DNA from: JAMLHH01 sp037189845
GTDB taxonomy: Bacteria > Bacteroidota > Bacteroidia > Chitinophagales > JADIYW01
Assembly (NCBI GenBank): GCA_037189845.1
Contig: JBBCIS010000008.1
Span: 372,001 to 436,000, forward strand
Direction of reading: 5' to 3'
DNA: 64,000 nt
Below, piece by piece: positions 1 to 9,389 of the stretch. The position numbers and the translations under genes were made by a program. Below the pieces are notes generated by a model, which had not been told where the DNA came from, made no database searches, and saw only the letters and a list, made by a program, of their open reading frames with translations. Each line of letters starts with the position of its first letter. Within the stretch, counting starts at the first letter, position 1.

Positions 1-2
1 GA

Positions 3-317
3 GCCAAACTGAGATTATATACAGCTGATACGAACTACCTGATAGAGCCAAAATACTTTATCAGAGAATTGATGGCAAGCTCTATTCCTGAAAGGGTAGA
101 AGATTTGGATGTCAGATATTCTTTGACAAAAATTTTCCCGCAGGAAGGAATGGTAGAAATCTCTATCGAACAAAAGCTCAAAAAGTTTATTATCATGAAA
201 GCGATTATTTTTCCGTTCATTAACTTGTTGTGGCTGGGATGTATCGTAATGATAGCAGGAATCTTTATGAGTCTGAGAAAAAGATATACTGAAAATAAAA
301 AGTTAAATGCAGCCTAA
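3..317 (+). CDS. C-terminal end of a CcmF/CcsA-like cytochrome c assembly protein (partial)
   Basis: The frame is open to the left window edge, so only about 104 C-terminal residues are visible and the real start lies outside. A soluble stretch (residues YSLTKIFPQEG) is followed by a final membrane helix that begins IIMKAIIFPFINLLW and ends in a basic tail. This resembles the last periplasmic loop and final helix of CcmF/CcsA haem-lyase proteins of Bacteroidota, which load haem onto apocytochrome c at the outer face of the inner membrane. The assignment rests on this tail alone. It overlaps the next gene by 11 bases, which suggests cotranscription. Confidence 0.6.
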   Translation, partial: AKLRLYTADTNYLIEPKYFIRELMASSIPERVEDLDVRYSLTKIFPQEGMVEISIEQKLKKFIIMKAIIFPFINLLWLGCIVMIAGIFMSLRKRYTENKKLNAA

Positions 318-1113
318 GTCGGAAAGAATAGTGATTTTGGGGTCTGGTAGTGTTGCTACCACGGTAGGGCTTGCTTTGTATGAGAGTGGTCATGAAATAC
401 TGGAAGTTGTTTCCCGGAATAAAAAACATGCGGAAGATCTGGGACGCAAGGTACAGGCAAAAAGGATGCTGAATGATTTTAAAAAGGTGACAGAATATGC
501 CAGCTTATACATCATTGCAGTTTCTGATGATGCAATTACCGATGTGATTGGTCAATTACCTGCTGTTAACGGAGTTGTAGTACATACATCCGGAACAGTG
601 AGCAGCGATGCTTTGAAAGATAAGTTTGAGCACTGGGGTGTTTTTTATCCTCTGCAGACATTTACTCCGGGGAGAATCCTGGATTTTAATAAAATTCCTT
701 TTCTCGTAACATCAGACAGCATAAAAACAGAATGTTTTTTGACTGATTTGGCGGCCAGTATCGGTTCTGCTGTATATCATCTGGATGATGATGCCCGCGC
801 GCACTTGCATGTGGCTGCGGTAATGATCAATAATTTCACGAACCATCTTTTGGTTTTGGCAGGAGATTATATCAGACAGCACCATTTACCTCCGCATTTG
901 TTTAACTCCCTGGTATTGGAAACGGTAAAAAAATCAATGGATTTAGGTGCTGAAAACTCACAGACCGGTCCGGCAAAAAGAGGTGATACCCAAACTATTG
1001 AAAAACATTTAGAGTTAATTCAATCTTCTGATAACGCTACTCTCTTATCTTTGTACGAAATTTTTACCAAAAGTATCATGGAGAAATACCAGGATATAGC
1101 CGGTAAAAGCTAA
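307..1113 (+). CDS. Rossmann-like oxidoreductase with DUF2520 domain
   Basis: A 268-residue protein. The N-terminal dinucleotide-binding fold has a glycine-rich loop, GSGSVA, at residues 12-17, directly after a hydrophobic strand. The all-helical C-terminal half contains HLHVAAVMINNFTNHL, which matches the DUF2520 half of the Rossmann_like/DUF2520 family. These proteins resemble ketopantoate reductase or pyrroline-5-carboxylate reductase in fold, but their substrate is unknown. The ATG overlaps the end of the upstream cytochrome assembly gene, so the two are probably translated from one message. Length is normal for the family. Family call is firm; function is not. Confidence 0.85.
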   Translation: MQPKSERIVILGSGSVATTVGLALYESGHEILEVVSRNKKHAEDLGRKVQAKRMLNDFKKVTEYASLYIIAVSDDAITDVIGQLPAVNGVVVHTSGTVSSDALKDKFEHWGVFYPLQTFTPGRILDFNKIPFLVTSDSIKTECFLTDLAASIGSAVYHLDDDARAHLHVAAVMINNFTNHLLVLAGDYIRQHHLPPHLFNSLVLETVKKSMDLGAENSQTGPAKRGDTQTIEKHLELIQSSDNATLLSLYEIFTKSIMEKYQDIAGKS

Positions 1114-1143
1114 TTAATTACTTCAATTTAGTTATAAATATAG

Positions 1144-2295
1144 ATGAGCTTTATACACGCTTCTGTTTTTTATATACATATCAAGACATTTCTGAAAATT
1201 GTTTACTTACAGTGTATTAAACACTTTAGTATCAAAAGATTATTAATAACATTATTGTTTGTTTTCTTATTTAGTCTGGTATCGCTGACTGTTTTGATTT
1301 TCAGAATTCTGGATGAGATTCTTTTTCCGAATTACAGAAAGCTGGAGGTTAAAAAGCCGGTTTTTATTATTGCAAATCCTCGCAGCGGAACCACTTTCTT
1401 ACATAGATTATTTTGTCTGGATGAAGAGAGATACGGATATACATTATTGTATCACACACTATTTCCATCTATTACCTTTTTTAAGCTGGTAGACTTCTTT
1501 GGTGCTATAGATAGAAAAATAGGTCATCCCATGCGCAAAACTTTTGATTTTCTGGATGGTATATTTTTCAAGGGCTGGGAAGAGATTCACCCGATGGGAT
1601 TTAATCAGTCAGAAGAGGATGAAGGTACATTTATCTTTACATTGATCACCAGTGGTATCTTTTTATTGTGTCCGTATATGGATGAGATCGATTACGTGAA
1701 ATTTCCGGATCTGATGTCTGAAAAAGAACGCAAGAGTCTTGCTGAGTACTACAAATCTTCTATTCAGAGATTTATGTATTCATTCGGTACGGATAAAATT
1801 TTCCTCTCTAAAAATGTGATGTCAACCGGAAGACTGAATACTATCATTGATATTTTCCCGGATGCGAGAGTTGTGTACGTCGTCAGAAGTCCTTACGAAG
1901 CTGTTCCTTCCTTTATCAGTATGTTTTCAGCTGCATGGAAAGCACATAGTCCTGAAATTCCCGAAAACTCCAAATATCACAGAGCATGGGGCGAGCTGGC
2001 AATGGATTATTATGTCTATTTCCACGAGAATATCCGGAAGCTTCCTGAAAATCAATGGTGTACTCTGAAGTATGAAGACCTGGTGGAAAATCCGCACAGG
2101 GAAATGCTCAAAATCTACCATCATTTAAATATGCCGGTCAGTCAGGTTTTTGATGAAAGATTAAGACAGGCATCTGGAAGAGCTAAGAAATATAAGAGTG
2201 GACACAGCTACTCTCTGGAGCAGTACGGAATGACAAGAGCGGAAGTGTTGGCAAAGCTAGAGCCTGTTTTTGACAGATACCAATTCGAAAAATAA
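1144..2295 (+). CDS. Membrane-anchored sulfotransferase family protein
   Basis: A 383-residue protein with one hydrophobic segment at about residues 33-55 and a cytosolic-type sulfotransferase fold after it. The 5'-phosphosulfate loop is ANPRSGTT at residues 77-84, and the second PAPS-binding motif is visible as VVYVVRSPYEAVPS near residue 240. Such enzymes move sulfate from PAPS to a hydroxyl group of a lipid, sugar or small molecule; the acceptor cannot be read from the sequence. It stands alone, 30 bases after the DUF2520 gene. A second, degenerate sulfotransferase-like domain occurs in the fusion gene at 21435-23651. Confidence 0.85.
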   Translation: MSFIHASVFYIHIKTFLKIVYLQCIKHFSIKRLLITLLFVFLFSLVSLTVLIFRILDEILFPNYRKLEVKKPVFIIANPRSGTTFLHRLFCLDEERYGYTLLYHTLFPSITFFKLVDFFGAIDRKIGHPMRKTFDFLDGIFFKGWEEIHPMGFNQSEEDEGTFIFTLITSGIFLLCPYMDEIDYVKFPDLMSEKERKSLAEYYKSSIQRFMYSFGTDKIFLSKNVMSTGRLNTIIDIFPDARVVYVVRSPYEAVPSFISMFSAAWKAHSPEIPENSKYHRAWGELAMDYYVYFHENIRKLPENQWCTLKYEDLVENPHREMLKIYHHLNMPVSQVFDERLRQASGRAKKYKSGHSYSLEQYGMTRAEVLAKLEPVFDRYQFEK

Positions 2296-2340
2296 TTCTA
2301 AATATTTGTGAATATTATACCCACGGTATAATAATTGCAT

Positions 2341-2348
2341 TACTTTTG
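2341..2348 (+). promoter_or_regulatory. Bacteroidota-type -7 box upstream of the OmpA lipoprotein gene
   Basis: TACTTTTG fits the TAnnTTTG consensus and lies 23 bases before the ATG. I see no good TTG element at the usual 19-base distance upstream, so only the -7 half is supported. Confidence 0.45.
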
Positions 2349-2371
2349 CGTATATATTTTAACAAAATTTT

Positions 2372-3259
2372 ATGAAAGTTAAGTATTTGATTTTAGCAGG
2401 AGCGATGCCATTGATATTGGGGACATCTTGTGTAAGTAAGAAAACATTCAGAGCAGAAGCAGCAAAACTGGAAAATTTGCAAACTACCTATTCAGCTTTG
2501 CAGACAGACCTTCGCAATTGTGAGACTCAAAAATCTGAAGCCAACAAAAAAATCAACACCCTTGAATCTGAAAAATCTTCACTTGAAGGTAGGATCAAAG
2601 ACTTGTTGGGCCAGATTGATTTTCTGAAAGATAATAATAATTCAGTATTGAAACAGTTGAGCGACTTGTCCGTAATGTCTTCCTCACAAGCTGAAAGCAT
2701 CAAAAAATCTTTGGAAAATATCGGAGCAAAAGATATCTATATCAAAGATTTGCAATCTGCCATCTCCAGAAAAGATTCATTGAACATGGCATTGGTGATG
2801 AACCTGAAAGGTGCATTGAATGATGTAAATGATACTGATGTAGAAATCAAAGTAGAAAAAAGTGCAGTGTACATTTCTATCTCTGACAAATTGCTCTTCA
2901 AAAGCGGTAGCTATGAAGTAACTGATAAAGCAATGACAGTATTGGCTAAAGTTGCAAAAGTACTTCAAAACCAGCCTGATATTGAGTTCATCGTTGAAGG
3001 GCATACAGACAATGTTCCTATCAAAGGGGGGGCTGTAAAAGATAACTGGGATTTATCGGTGCTAAGAGCAACTTCTGTAGTGAGAATCTTACAAAATAAC
3101 TACGGTCTTGCGCCTTCACGTATGACTGCCGGTGGTAGAAGTGAGTATGTACCTGTATCAGATAATACTTCTGCAGAAGGACGTGCTAAAAACCGCAGAA
3201 CGAGAATTGTTATCTTACCTCAGTTAGATCAGTTCTTCAAACTACTTGAAACTAAATAA
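2372..3259 (+). CDS. OmpA-family peptidoglycan-binding lipoprotein
   Basis: A 295-residue protein with a lipoprotein signal peptide: the lipobox LGTSC places the modified cysteine at residue 20. Residues about 25-125 are a charged heptad-rich coiled coil (KLENLQTTYSALQ onwards). The C-terminal 130 residues form an OmpA domain with the typical VEGHTDNVP and NWDLSVLRA motifs and NRRTRI near the end. It should sit in the outer membrane and clamp it to peptidoglycan, with the coiled coil as a periplasmic spacer. It is a single gene with its own -7 box and terminator. Confidence 0.9.
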   Translation: MKVKYLILAGAMPLILGTSCVSKKTFRAEAAKLENLQTTYSALQTDLRNCETQKSEANKKINTLESEKSSLEGRIKDLLGQIDFLKDNNNSVLKQLSDLSVMSSSQAESIKKSLENIGAKDIYIKDLQSAISRKDSLNMALVMNLKGALNDVNDTDVEIKVEKSAVYISISDKLLFKSGSYEVTDKAMTVLAKVAKVLQNQPDIEFIVEGHTDNVPIKGGAVKDNWDLSVLRATSVVRILQNNYGLAPSRMTAGGRSEYVPVSDNTSAEGRAKNRRTRIVILPQLDQFFKLLETK

Positions 3260-3279
3260 TTGTAAAAGCTTTATGAGAG

Positions 3280-3312
3280 ATGCCTGCAGGAGACTGCGGG
3301 CATTTTTGTTTT
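3280..3312 (+). terminator. Rho-independent terminator after the OmpA gene
   Basis: ATGCC-GCAG pairs with CTGC-GGCAT around a GAGA loop and is followed by TTTTTGTTTT. It ends right where the convergent minus-strand gene stops. Confidence 0.8.
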
Positions 3313-3838
3313 ATAGAAAACGTCTTTTTAACTCATCGAAATGTTCAATTTCTTTAGGTATATAGATTATTCCTTTACCCGTAACAGAATTAGCATTCTT
3401 ACTTTTGATAACCAGATTTCCACTTTTCAGCTCACATGATTGTATATTATCTAACTGAATGCTGATAAATTTTGAATATAAAGGAGAATTTTCAAGCTGC
3501 TTTAACGAGAGCTTATGCATGAAATTTAATCTGGTTTCATGACTCATGTCTATGGATCTGGAAATAGTATTTTCATCGATAGTATAAATCATATTTTCCG
3601 CCATGATTCTTCCAAATTTTAAACTATTGAAAGCATTAGCTATTAACATCAGGAATGTAATGCCCATGCTAATGATATGAATATTGATATCGTTCTGGGA
3701 AGTATTATCATTTATATAAGTAAAATAGGTAAGTGCAGAAAATCCTGCCATGACAATAATGAGCATCTTTAAAAAATTACTGTTGCTGCGTCTCGAATAA
3801 GTTGTAATTTGATTGGGGTCAATTTTGTATGTTTTCAT
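3311..3838 (-). CDS. Conserved two-helix membrane protein of unknown function
   Basis: 175 residues. Two hydrophobic helices lie at about residues 24-43 and 53-72, followed by a soluble C-terminal part of about 100 residues rich in short beta-like stretches (ISRSIDMSHETRLNF, IQLDNIQSCELKSGN). This resembles membrane proteins with a small PH-like cytosolic domain, but I cannot assign a family with certainty. Its start overlaps the end of the M48 protease gene by 20 bases, so it is very probably translationally coupled to that protease and may be its partner. Confidence 0.6.
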   Translation of the reverse strand: MKTYKIDPNQITTYSRRSNSNFLKMLIIVMAGFSALTYFTYINDNTSQNDINIHIISMGITFLMLIANAFNSLKFGRIMAENMIYTIDENTISRSIDMSHETRLNFMHKLSLKQLENSPLYSKFISIQLDNIQSCELKSGNLVIKSKNANSVTGKGIIYIPKEIEHFDELKRRFL

Positions 3839-5891
3839 CTGCTGAAATTATTTGTGCCTGATGTTTTAATAATGCTTTCTTTTTTAGGAAAATACCATAG
3901 TTGGCATATTGGATGAATGTATCCAGAGAAGATAAGAAAACAGTTAGTCTGTCAGATTGTAATTCTTCATTTTCAATATAACGCCATTCTTCTGAAAGAT
4001 ATTTATTGAAATTTTCTATGACATTTGCGTCTATTTCATCCTTATAAGAAGGATCATCCATTATTTTTTGAATGGAAATTTTTAATTCCTTTTCGAAGGT
4101 TCTGACATGCATGAAATTTTCGATAGCATCTCTGACTGTCATGTTTGAGTTCAGAAAACCCAGTGCTTCTGAAATATTATTATACAACTCCTGTTGTTTG
4201 GTAAGCCATTCATCAAATTCAAACAAAGCAAGGTACATATCTTTTATCTGAGGGGAAATGGAATTCTTCAGTTCGATACTCGTAAAAAACTGATAGATAT
4301 TTATATCATTTTTCAGAATAAACTCCTTATTGGATTTGACTTCTTTGTCCAGCCTTGTCTGGATCTGTATACTATCATCCTGATCGTATTTTACGCCGTC
4401 ATATTCAAAGGTTTTTACAGTAATTTCATTCATATAAATTTGTTTGAGAACAACTGCATCCTGTGCCATCGCTTCAGTTTCATAAATTAATTGAACTTTT
4501 TCATCAGAAAATAAATCCTTTAATGAATGATTATCGGCTGTATCATGAGAAGTAGCCAGTTCAAATCGTACAGGAGAGTATCTGTCGTAATAACCGTTGT
4601 AGATTTCAGGAAATTTATTGTTGAAATGCCTTTTCTCAAATCTGGTTTTGAAATCTTCGATTTCTACAAATTGCAATTGATCTTGCGGGATATTTTTCTG
4701 AAAAGCCTGCTGGGTAAAATACTCCTGATATTTTGTGATCTGTTTAAACAGAGTATTTGCAGGTTCGTTATCAGTAGCTATTGTCTTTAATCCATAAGAG
4801 TCGATCTTTTGTATTCTTTCATGGAGCGTAGGATGAGAAGACCACTGATCTTCAAAGTTGAGCTTGGAAAACATGAACTTGTTATGATCTTTGAGCTCAA
4901 CCATTGGAAACCCGTTCTCAATTTTCATCTCATTTTCATTTGCATAAAAGGAGGTGAGATACTCATGTTCCAGGAACATATTTTTACTTGTTAATTGATT
5001 ATTTTCATACTCCGCGTAAAAATTATGGGTCTGCTGAAATGCAAATTGTGAAAATTCTATACGCATCAAGGCGGTCCGCATAGGTGTAGATCCCACTGTT
5101 CTGACAGCAATTTCATCAGCGTGGTATTCCATCTCTTTAGAAAGTGCCATGTAGCTTTTATTGACTATTTCATATAATTTTTGAAGTATCCACTGGATAC
5201 CCTGGATGATTTTGATAGAGATGTATGTGAAAAATGCAAATACAGAACTCATGTTTGCCCATTTGTCTATCCAGTTTGAAAAAGATTGGTTGTCAAAAAG
5301 AAGATTATAAGTGACCTGATTAAACTGATAGATGATACTACCTATTTTCATGGAACTCTGAGAAAAATGACCAAATTCATGAGCCAGAATAGCTTTTAGT
5401 TCGTCTCTGGTGACAGAATTAATTAAACCGATGCCTATGACGAGATTTTTTTTAGTGGGAAAAAATATACTCAACCAGGTGGAATTATAAAAGACATATG
5501 CATTAACCTCCGGAGAAAGGTAGATTTTCTTGGGAAAATGCGTGTCAATATTCTTGGTCAGCTGATCTATTGTCTGAAACAGCTCAGGCTCATCTGTTTC
5601 ATATATCTGTAGTAGATGACTATTATCTGTTTTGTTGGAAGAAAAAATAAACTTAAATAAAAACATAAGTAAAATAACTCCGATACCGGCGATGCCTAAA
5701 CCTAATATAATTGTCAAGCTGTTGACAATAGTCAATATTAGCTGTACACCTAAAAATATACACAAAGCAGAAAGTGCGATTCCTAGCGTCAGGATGAATA
5801 AGAATGAAATACTGAATAATAGAATCGATAGGATGGATCGGATCGTCTGTTTTTTAAATGATTCAGATATTTCAATTTTAGAGGTCTTCAT
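3819..5891 (-). CDS. M48-family membrane metalloprotease
   Basis: About 690 residues. Two to three hydrophobic helices lie in the first 85 residues, then the catalytic zinc motif HEFGH (residues 171-175 from the ATG), with the third ligand probably in the downstream MEYHADE motif. M48 proteases of the HtpX/Ste24 type cleave membrane or envelope proteins. The C-terminal 300 residues are a long helical extension without a recognisable domain, which makes the protein about twice the HtpX length. I start at the ATG at 5891; an in-frame GTG at 5912 would add seven residues. It is the first gene of a two-gene minus-strand unit. Confidence 0.85.
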   Translation of the reverse strand: MKTSKIEISESFKKQTIRSILSILLFSISFLFILTLGIALSALCIFLGVQLILTIVNSLTIILGLGIAGIGVILLMFLFKFIFSSNKTDNSHLLQIYETDEPELFQTIDQLTKNIDTHFPKKIYLSPEVNAYVFYNSTWLSIFFPTKKNLVIGIGLINSVTRDELKAILAHEFGHFSQSSMKIGSIIYQFNQVTYNLLFDNQSFSNWIDKWANMSSVFAFFTYISIKIIQGIQWILQKLYEIVNKSYMALSKEMEYHADEIAVRTVGSTPMRTALMRIEFSQFAFQQTHNFYAEYENNQLTSKNMFLEHEYLTSFYANENEMKIENGFPMVELKDHNKFMFSKLNFEDQWSSHPTLHERIQKIDSYGLKTIATDNEPANTLFKQITKYQEYFTQQAFQKNIPQDQLQFVEIEDFKTRFEKRHFNNKFPEIYNGYYDRYSPVRFELATSHDTADNHSLKDLFSDEKVQLIYETEAMAQDAVVLKQIYMNEITVKTFEYDGVKYDQDDSIQIQTRLDKEVKSNKEFILKNDINIYQFFTSIELKNSISPQIKDMYLALFEFDEWLTKQQELYNNISEALGFLNSNMTVRDAIENFMHVRTFEKELKISIQKIMDDPSYKDEIDANVIENFNKYLSEEWRYIENEELQSDRLTVFLSSLDTFIQYANYGIFLKKKALLKHQAQIISADENIQN

Positions 5892-6077
5892 GAGTTTGTT
5901 TTCAGGAAGCACAATATATGTAAAAAGCCATATGCTGAAAATTTTTCACCTGAAAAATAGCTACTATACAGCATTATACATGATCATTATTTTACCGTCA
6001 TTCTGAACAGAAAGTAGATGAGGTAGTGTAAAATACAACGGACTACTTTCGGTGGGGAACAAAAATCCGAACAGTTA

Positions 6078-6692
6078 TTAATGATACTTGCTTTGACAAT
6101 CCGGATTCTCCCGGGTATTTACTGCCTTATCCGGTTTCAGATATTCATCGGTAAAGTGAGCGATTTCTTTAGGCTTTGAAAATTTTTCAGAATTATAGCT
6201 CTGAGAATTTCCTTTTGGAATCGACAAAGATGTCCAGCCATTTTTTGCAAGCATTTTTCCCAAAAATACAATCTGGCCAATATGATATGGGTAATGAGCC
6301 AATTGCCTGTTGATCGCTTCTGTGACAGTATGCCCTTGGTTTCTGATATAGATGATACGATTCAAATCTTCTTTGTTCAAAGAATTGAGTGCATTCAACA
6401 GGCAATTCCAGCCTTCATTCCATTTGTTGATGAGCTCTTCTCTGGTTTTGATGACATTTTCAAATTCGGCATCCCGGTTTCTCCAGTCTTTTTCACCATC
6501 AGAATGAAGAAAATCTGTCCAGCGTGAAAGCATATTTCCCCAAAGATGGTGAACAATGATGGCAATGCTGTTGCTGTCTTCATTATATTGCAGGAAAAGA
6601 TCTTCATCATCCAACTGTGCAAAGGTTTTTTCTCCGAGCATTTTGTAATATTCGAATTGCTTTTTTACGCTGTCGATATAATCATTTTCCAT
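6078..6692 (-). CDS. DUF1572 / DinB-like four-helix protein
   Basis: 204 residues. The N-terminal 150 residues form a four-helix-bundle pattern with the metal-binding-type histidines of the DinB-like superfamily: SIAIIVHHLWGN near residue 44 and NRQLAHYPYHIGQIV near residue 130. The wording matches the DUF1572 branch. Members are thiol transferase-like or of unknown role; many respond to damage or stress in Firmicutes. It stands alone between the M48 pair and argD, with about 155 bases to argD. No regulatory signal was recognised. Confidence 0.8.
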   Translation of the reverse strand: MENDYIDSVKKQFEYYKMLGEKTFAQLDDEDLFLQYNEDSNSIAIIVHHLWGNMLSRWTDFLHSDGEKDWRNRDAEFENVIKTREELINKWNEGWNCLLNALNSLNKEDLNRIIYIRNQGHTVTEAINRQLAHYPYHIGQIVFLGKMLAKNGWTSLSIPKGNSQSYNSEKFSKPKEIAHFTDEYLKPDKAVNTRENPDCQSKYH

Positions 6693-6848
6693 ATTCGATC
6701 GAAATAAAAAGTCAGAAATATATAAGAAAGTTAGGTATTTTAAGCTGAAAATTCACCCGGAATATAGTCAACTTTAAAATACATGGCGAACCAGATAGGT
6801 CCGCCATGTATCGTGTGTTATAAGTTAATTAATAAGTGGACAAAAATC

Positions 6849-7979
6849 CTACTGACATAACGCTTTAAATGCAGCCAGCACTTCATCAGCTTGTTCCTTG
6901 GTAATGTTCAACGCAGGGAGCAAACGGATAGTGTTTGCATTAGAAGAGTTGCCTGTCAGGATTTTATATTCATTCATCATCTTGTTGCGGAGACCTTTGA
7001 TAGGGTAGGACATTTCTATGCCTATCATCAGACCTTTCCCGCGAACTTCTACTACGCCGGGAAGATTTTTTAGCTCGTTCATCAGATAATTGCCGATTTC
7101 GTTGGCGTATTCTACCAGATTATCTTTTTCGATGATTTCCAATACTGCCAGAGATGCTGCACAGGCTAATGGAGCTCCGCCAAATGTGGTGCCCAGCATA
7201 CCGTGCCATGCCTGTATATGTGGTGCTATCAGGAGACCGCCGACAGGAAAGCCGTTACCCATTCCTTTGGCTGTGGTGATAAGGTCTGGTCGTACATTTG
7301 CCCACTCATGTGCAAAGAATTTACCGGAACGTCCGTATCCGCACTGGATTTCATCAGCGATGAACAATGCTCCGTTTTCTTTACATTTCTGAGAGATATA
7401 TTGTAAAAACTCTGTAGTTGGTTCATAGATACCGTTCACGCCCTGGATAGGCTCTATAATGACGCAGGCAACTTCATTTTCTGCAAAAGCATTATCCAGT
7501 GCTGCCGTGTCGTTAAATGGAAGAAATACTACGTGATCGTCCGGATTGACTGCAGGCTTGATCTTTTTGTTGTCTGTACATGCGACCGCTGCTGCTGTAC
7601 GTCCGTGAAAAGCTCCTGAGAATGCAATAATCGTTTTTCTTCCGGTATGAAATGAAGCCAGTTTTACAGCATTTTCATTAGCTTCCGCACCGGAATTGAT
7701 GAGGAAAAGTGCATAATCTTCGTAGCCGGAAACTTTACCGAGCTTTTCTGCCAGCTCATTCTGAATCGGTAGTTTAACAGAATTGGAAAAGAAGGAGATG
7801 CCTTCGTTCAATTGATATTGCAGTCTATTTACCCATGCAGGATGGTTGTGACCGATAGAGATAACGGCATGACCGCCATAAAAATCAAGATATTTTTCGC
7901 CTTTTTCGTTCCAGACATGAGCACCTTGTGCTTTGGTCAGGGTAAGGTCGAATAGCGGATATACGTCGAAGAGTTTCAT
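6849..7979 (-). CDS. argD: Acetylornithine aminotransferase (class III, PLP-dependent)
   Basis: 376 residues, normal for ArgD. Visible features are the glycine-rich phosphate-binding stretch NSGAEANENAVKLA (residues 95-108), FHGRTAA, IIEPIQG, the cofactor-contacting ADEIQCGYGRSGK, and the PLP lysine K238 in TTAKGMGNG. The enzyme transfers an amino group from glutamate to N-acetylglutamate semialdehyde (or the succinylated form that some Bacteroidota use) in arginine synthesis. argC lies upstream on the same strand, 267 bases away, which supports the arginine assignment over ornithine or GABA aminotransferase. Confidence 0.88.
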   Translation of the reverse strand: MKLFDVYPLFDLTLTKAQGAHVWNEKGEKYLDFYGGHAVISIGHNHPAWVNRLQYQLNEGISFFSNSVKLPIQNELAEKLGKVSGYEDYALFLINSGAEANENAVKLASFHTGRKTIIAFSGAFHGRTAAAVACTDNKKIKPAVNPDDHVVFLPFNDTAALDNAFAENEVACVIIEPIQGVNGIYEPTTEFLQYISQKCKENGALFIADEIQCGYGRSGKFFAHEWANVRPDLITTAKGMGNGFPVGGLLIAPHIQAWHGMLGTTFGGAPLACAASLAVLEIIEKDNLVEYANEIGNYLMNELKNLPGVVEVRGKGLMIGIEMSYPIKGLRNKMMNEYKILTGNSSNANTIRLLPALNITKEQADEVLAAFKALCQ

Positions 7980-7982
7980 TTA

Positions 7983-8022
7983 GTTTAGACTTTTAGACTT
8001 AAGACAAGAGACAAAAGACTCA
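7983..8022. repeat. Degenerate heptanucleotide array upstream of argD
   Basis: Read on the minus strand the stretch falls into successive 7-base units resembling TTGTCTN (gagtctt, ttgtctc, ttgtctt, aagtcta, aaagtct). Similar period-7 arrays occur in other spacers of the window. Confidence 0.6.
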
Positions 8023-8128
8023 AACCTTAAGATTATTAATTTAAAATTTTACAGATGCCGCAAAGTTATAATTTCCTCGAAGTTTTTAATGATACTCAAA
8101 GGATGAATTTCCATGGCTCTGCTGCGCA

Positions 8129-8210
8129 AAGGATAGAAGCGAAGTATCGTCCGCCGTGGCGGAAAGACGGAGTGATAGCCTGACCCGCCACAGCGGGGTG
8201 CGTCCTTATA
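8129..8210. repeat. Intergenic hairpin element, copy A
   Basis: Conserved flanks (GGATAGAAGCG at 8131, GTGATAGCCTGACCC at 8172, CCTTATA at 8204) enclose self-complementary CCGCC-GT-GGCGG, which can also pair with a nearby near-match. A diverged second copy with a different hairpin lies at 61830-61917. It fills most of the argC-argD spacer and is far more G/C-rich than its surroundings. Confidence 0.6.
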
Positions 8211-8246
8211 GATTCCGGACAACTGATAACAGCCATCCGTTAACTT

Positions 8247-9215
8247 CTAATAGACGCTGGCCTTGATCCTTAATCCTGCCTGCTCGTCCCAACCCATGAT
8301 GAGATTCATATTTTGTACGGCTTGTCCTGAGGCTCCTTTGAGCAGATTGTCAATCATGGAAACAATCGCTATCTGTCCGTTTTTGACGAACGGGTAAACG
8401 ATGCATTTGTTAGTGTTGACTACCTGCTTGAGGTCAGGATTGCTGTCCGTCACATGGGTGAATGGGTGAGAGGCATAATAGGTTTTATAGAGTTCCTGTG
8501 CCTGAGCGGTCGTGCCGTCAAATGGTGTATAAATGGTTGCCAGAATACCACGTGTAAAATCTCCTCTGTAAGGAATAAAATGTATGGACTGGTCGAAAGT
8601 GCTTTGTAATGTGGTCAGTGTCTCGCCGATTTCGCCGAGGTGTTGATGGTCGAACATTTTATAGGCGGAAAAATTGCTGCTTCTCCACGTGAAATGTGTG
8701 GTTTCGGACAAGCTCACGCCCGCGCCGGTAGAACCTGTCACTGCGCTGATATGAATATCTGATTTCAATAGACCGGCATTTGCCAGTGGCAACAAACCCA
8801 ACTGGATGGTAGTAGCGAAACAGCCCGGATTGGCTATTCTTTTAGCTCCCTGAACGGCTTCTCTTTTCCATTCGGGAAGTCCGTATACGAAATCACCTGC
8901 ATCTTTGTGTAGTCTGAAGTCGTTGCTCAGATCAATGATGACAGTTTCCGGAGCAAATATATGATCTGCGAGAAATGTTTTAGCCTGTCCGTGTGGTAAT
9001 GCCAGAAACAGGATGTCTACATCTGTCTGTATTGTATCAGTAAAAGCTAAATCAGTATCACCAATCAAATCTTTATGCACAGATGTCAGTGGCTTACCTG
9101 CCTGCGAGCGGCTAAAGGCAAACTTCAGTTCCACATGTGGATGAAATAGTAACAGTCGTACTAATTCTCCGCCTGTGTATCCTGCTGCGCCTATTATGCC
9201 TGCTGTTTTTTTCAT
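8247..9215 (-). CDS. argC: N-acetyl-gamma-glutamyl-phosphate reductase
   Basis: 322 residues, normal for ArgC. The NADP-binding loop GAAGYTGGEL is at residues 9-18, and the catalytic cysteine is C132 in RIANPGCFATT. LSNDFRLH and the later IHFIPYRGDFTRGI motif also fit the family. It reduces N-acetyl-glutamyl phosphate to the semialdehyde that ArgD then transaminates. The protein begins with MKKTAGIIGAAG, so the start is secure. It precedes argD on the same strand; the hairpin element between them may act on a shared transcript. Confidence 0.93.
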   Translation of the reverse strand: MKKTAGIIGAAGYTGGELVRLLLFHPHVELKFAFSRSQAGKPLTSVHKDLIGDTDLAFTDTIQTDVDILFLALPHGQAKTFLADHIFAPETVIIDLSNDFRLHKDAGDFVYGLPEWKREAVQGAKRIANPGCFATTIQLGLLPLANAGLLKSDIHISAVTGSTGAGVSLSETTHFTWRSSNFSAYKMFDHQHLGEIGETLTTLQSTFDQSIHFIPYRGDFTRGILATIYTPFDGTTAQAQELYKTYYASHPFTHVTDSNPDLKQVVNTNKCIVYPFVKNGQIAIVSMIDNLLKGASGQAVQNMNLIMGWDEQAGLRIKASVY

Positions 9216-9389
9216 TTTTTAGTGTTGGACTGCGTCCTGACTCTTGGTTCTAAGGCAAAGTTAATAATGTCCGTTTTTATTTCAAACTAAACAGAGAAGT
9301 GTTTTATACGAATGCTTCGAGCATCTGATTTTATTTAAGAATCATAAAGCAAATCAATACTTCATGTAAATCTGTGTATATAATAAAGT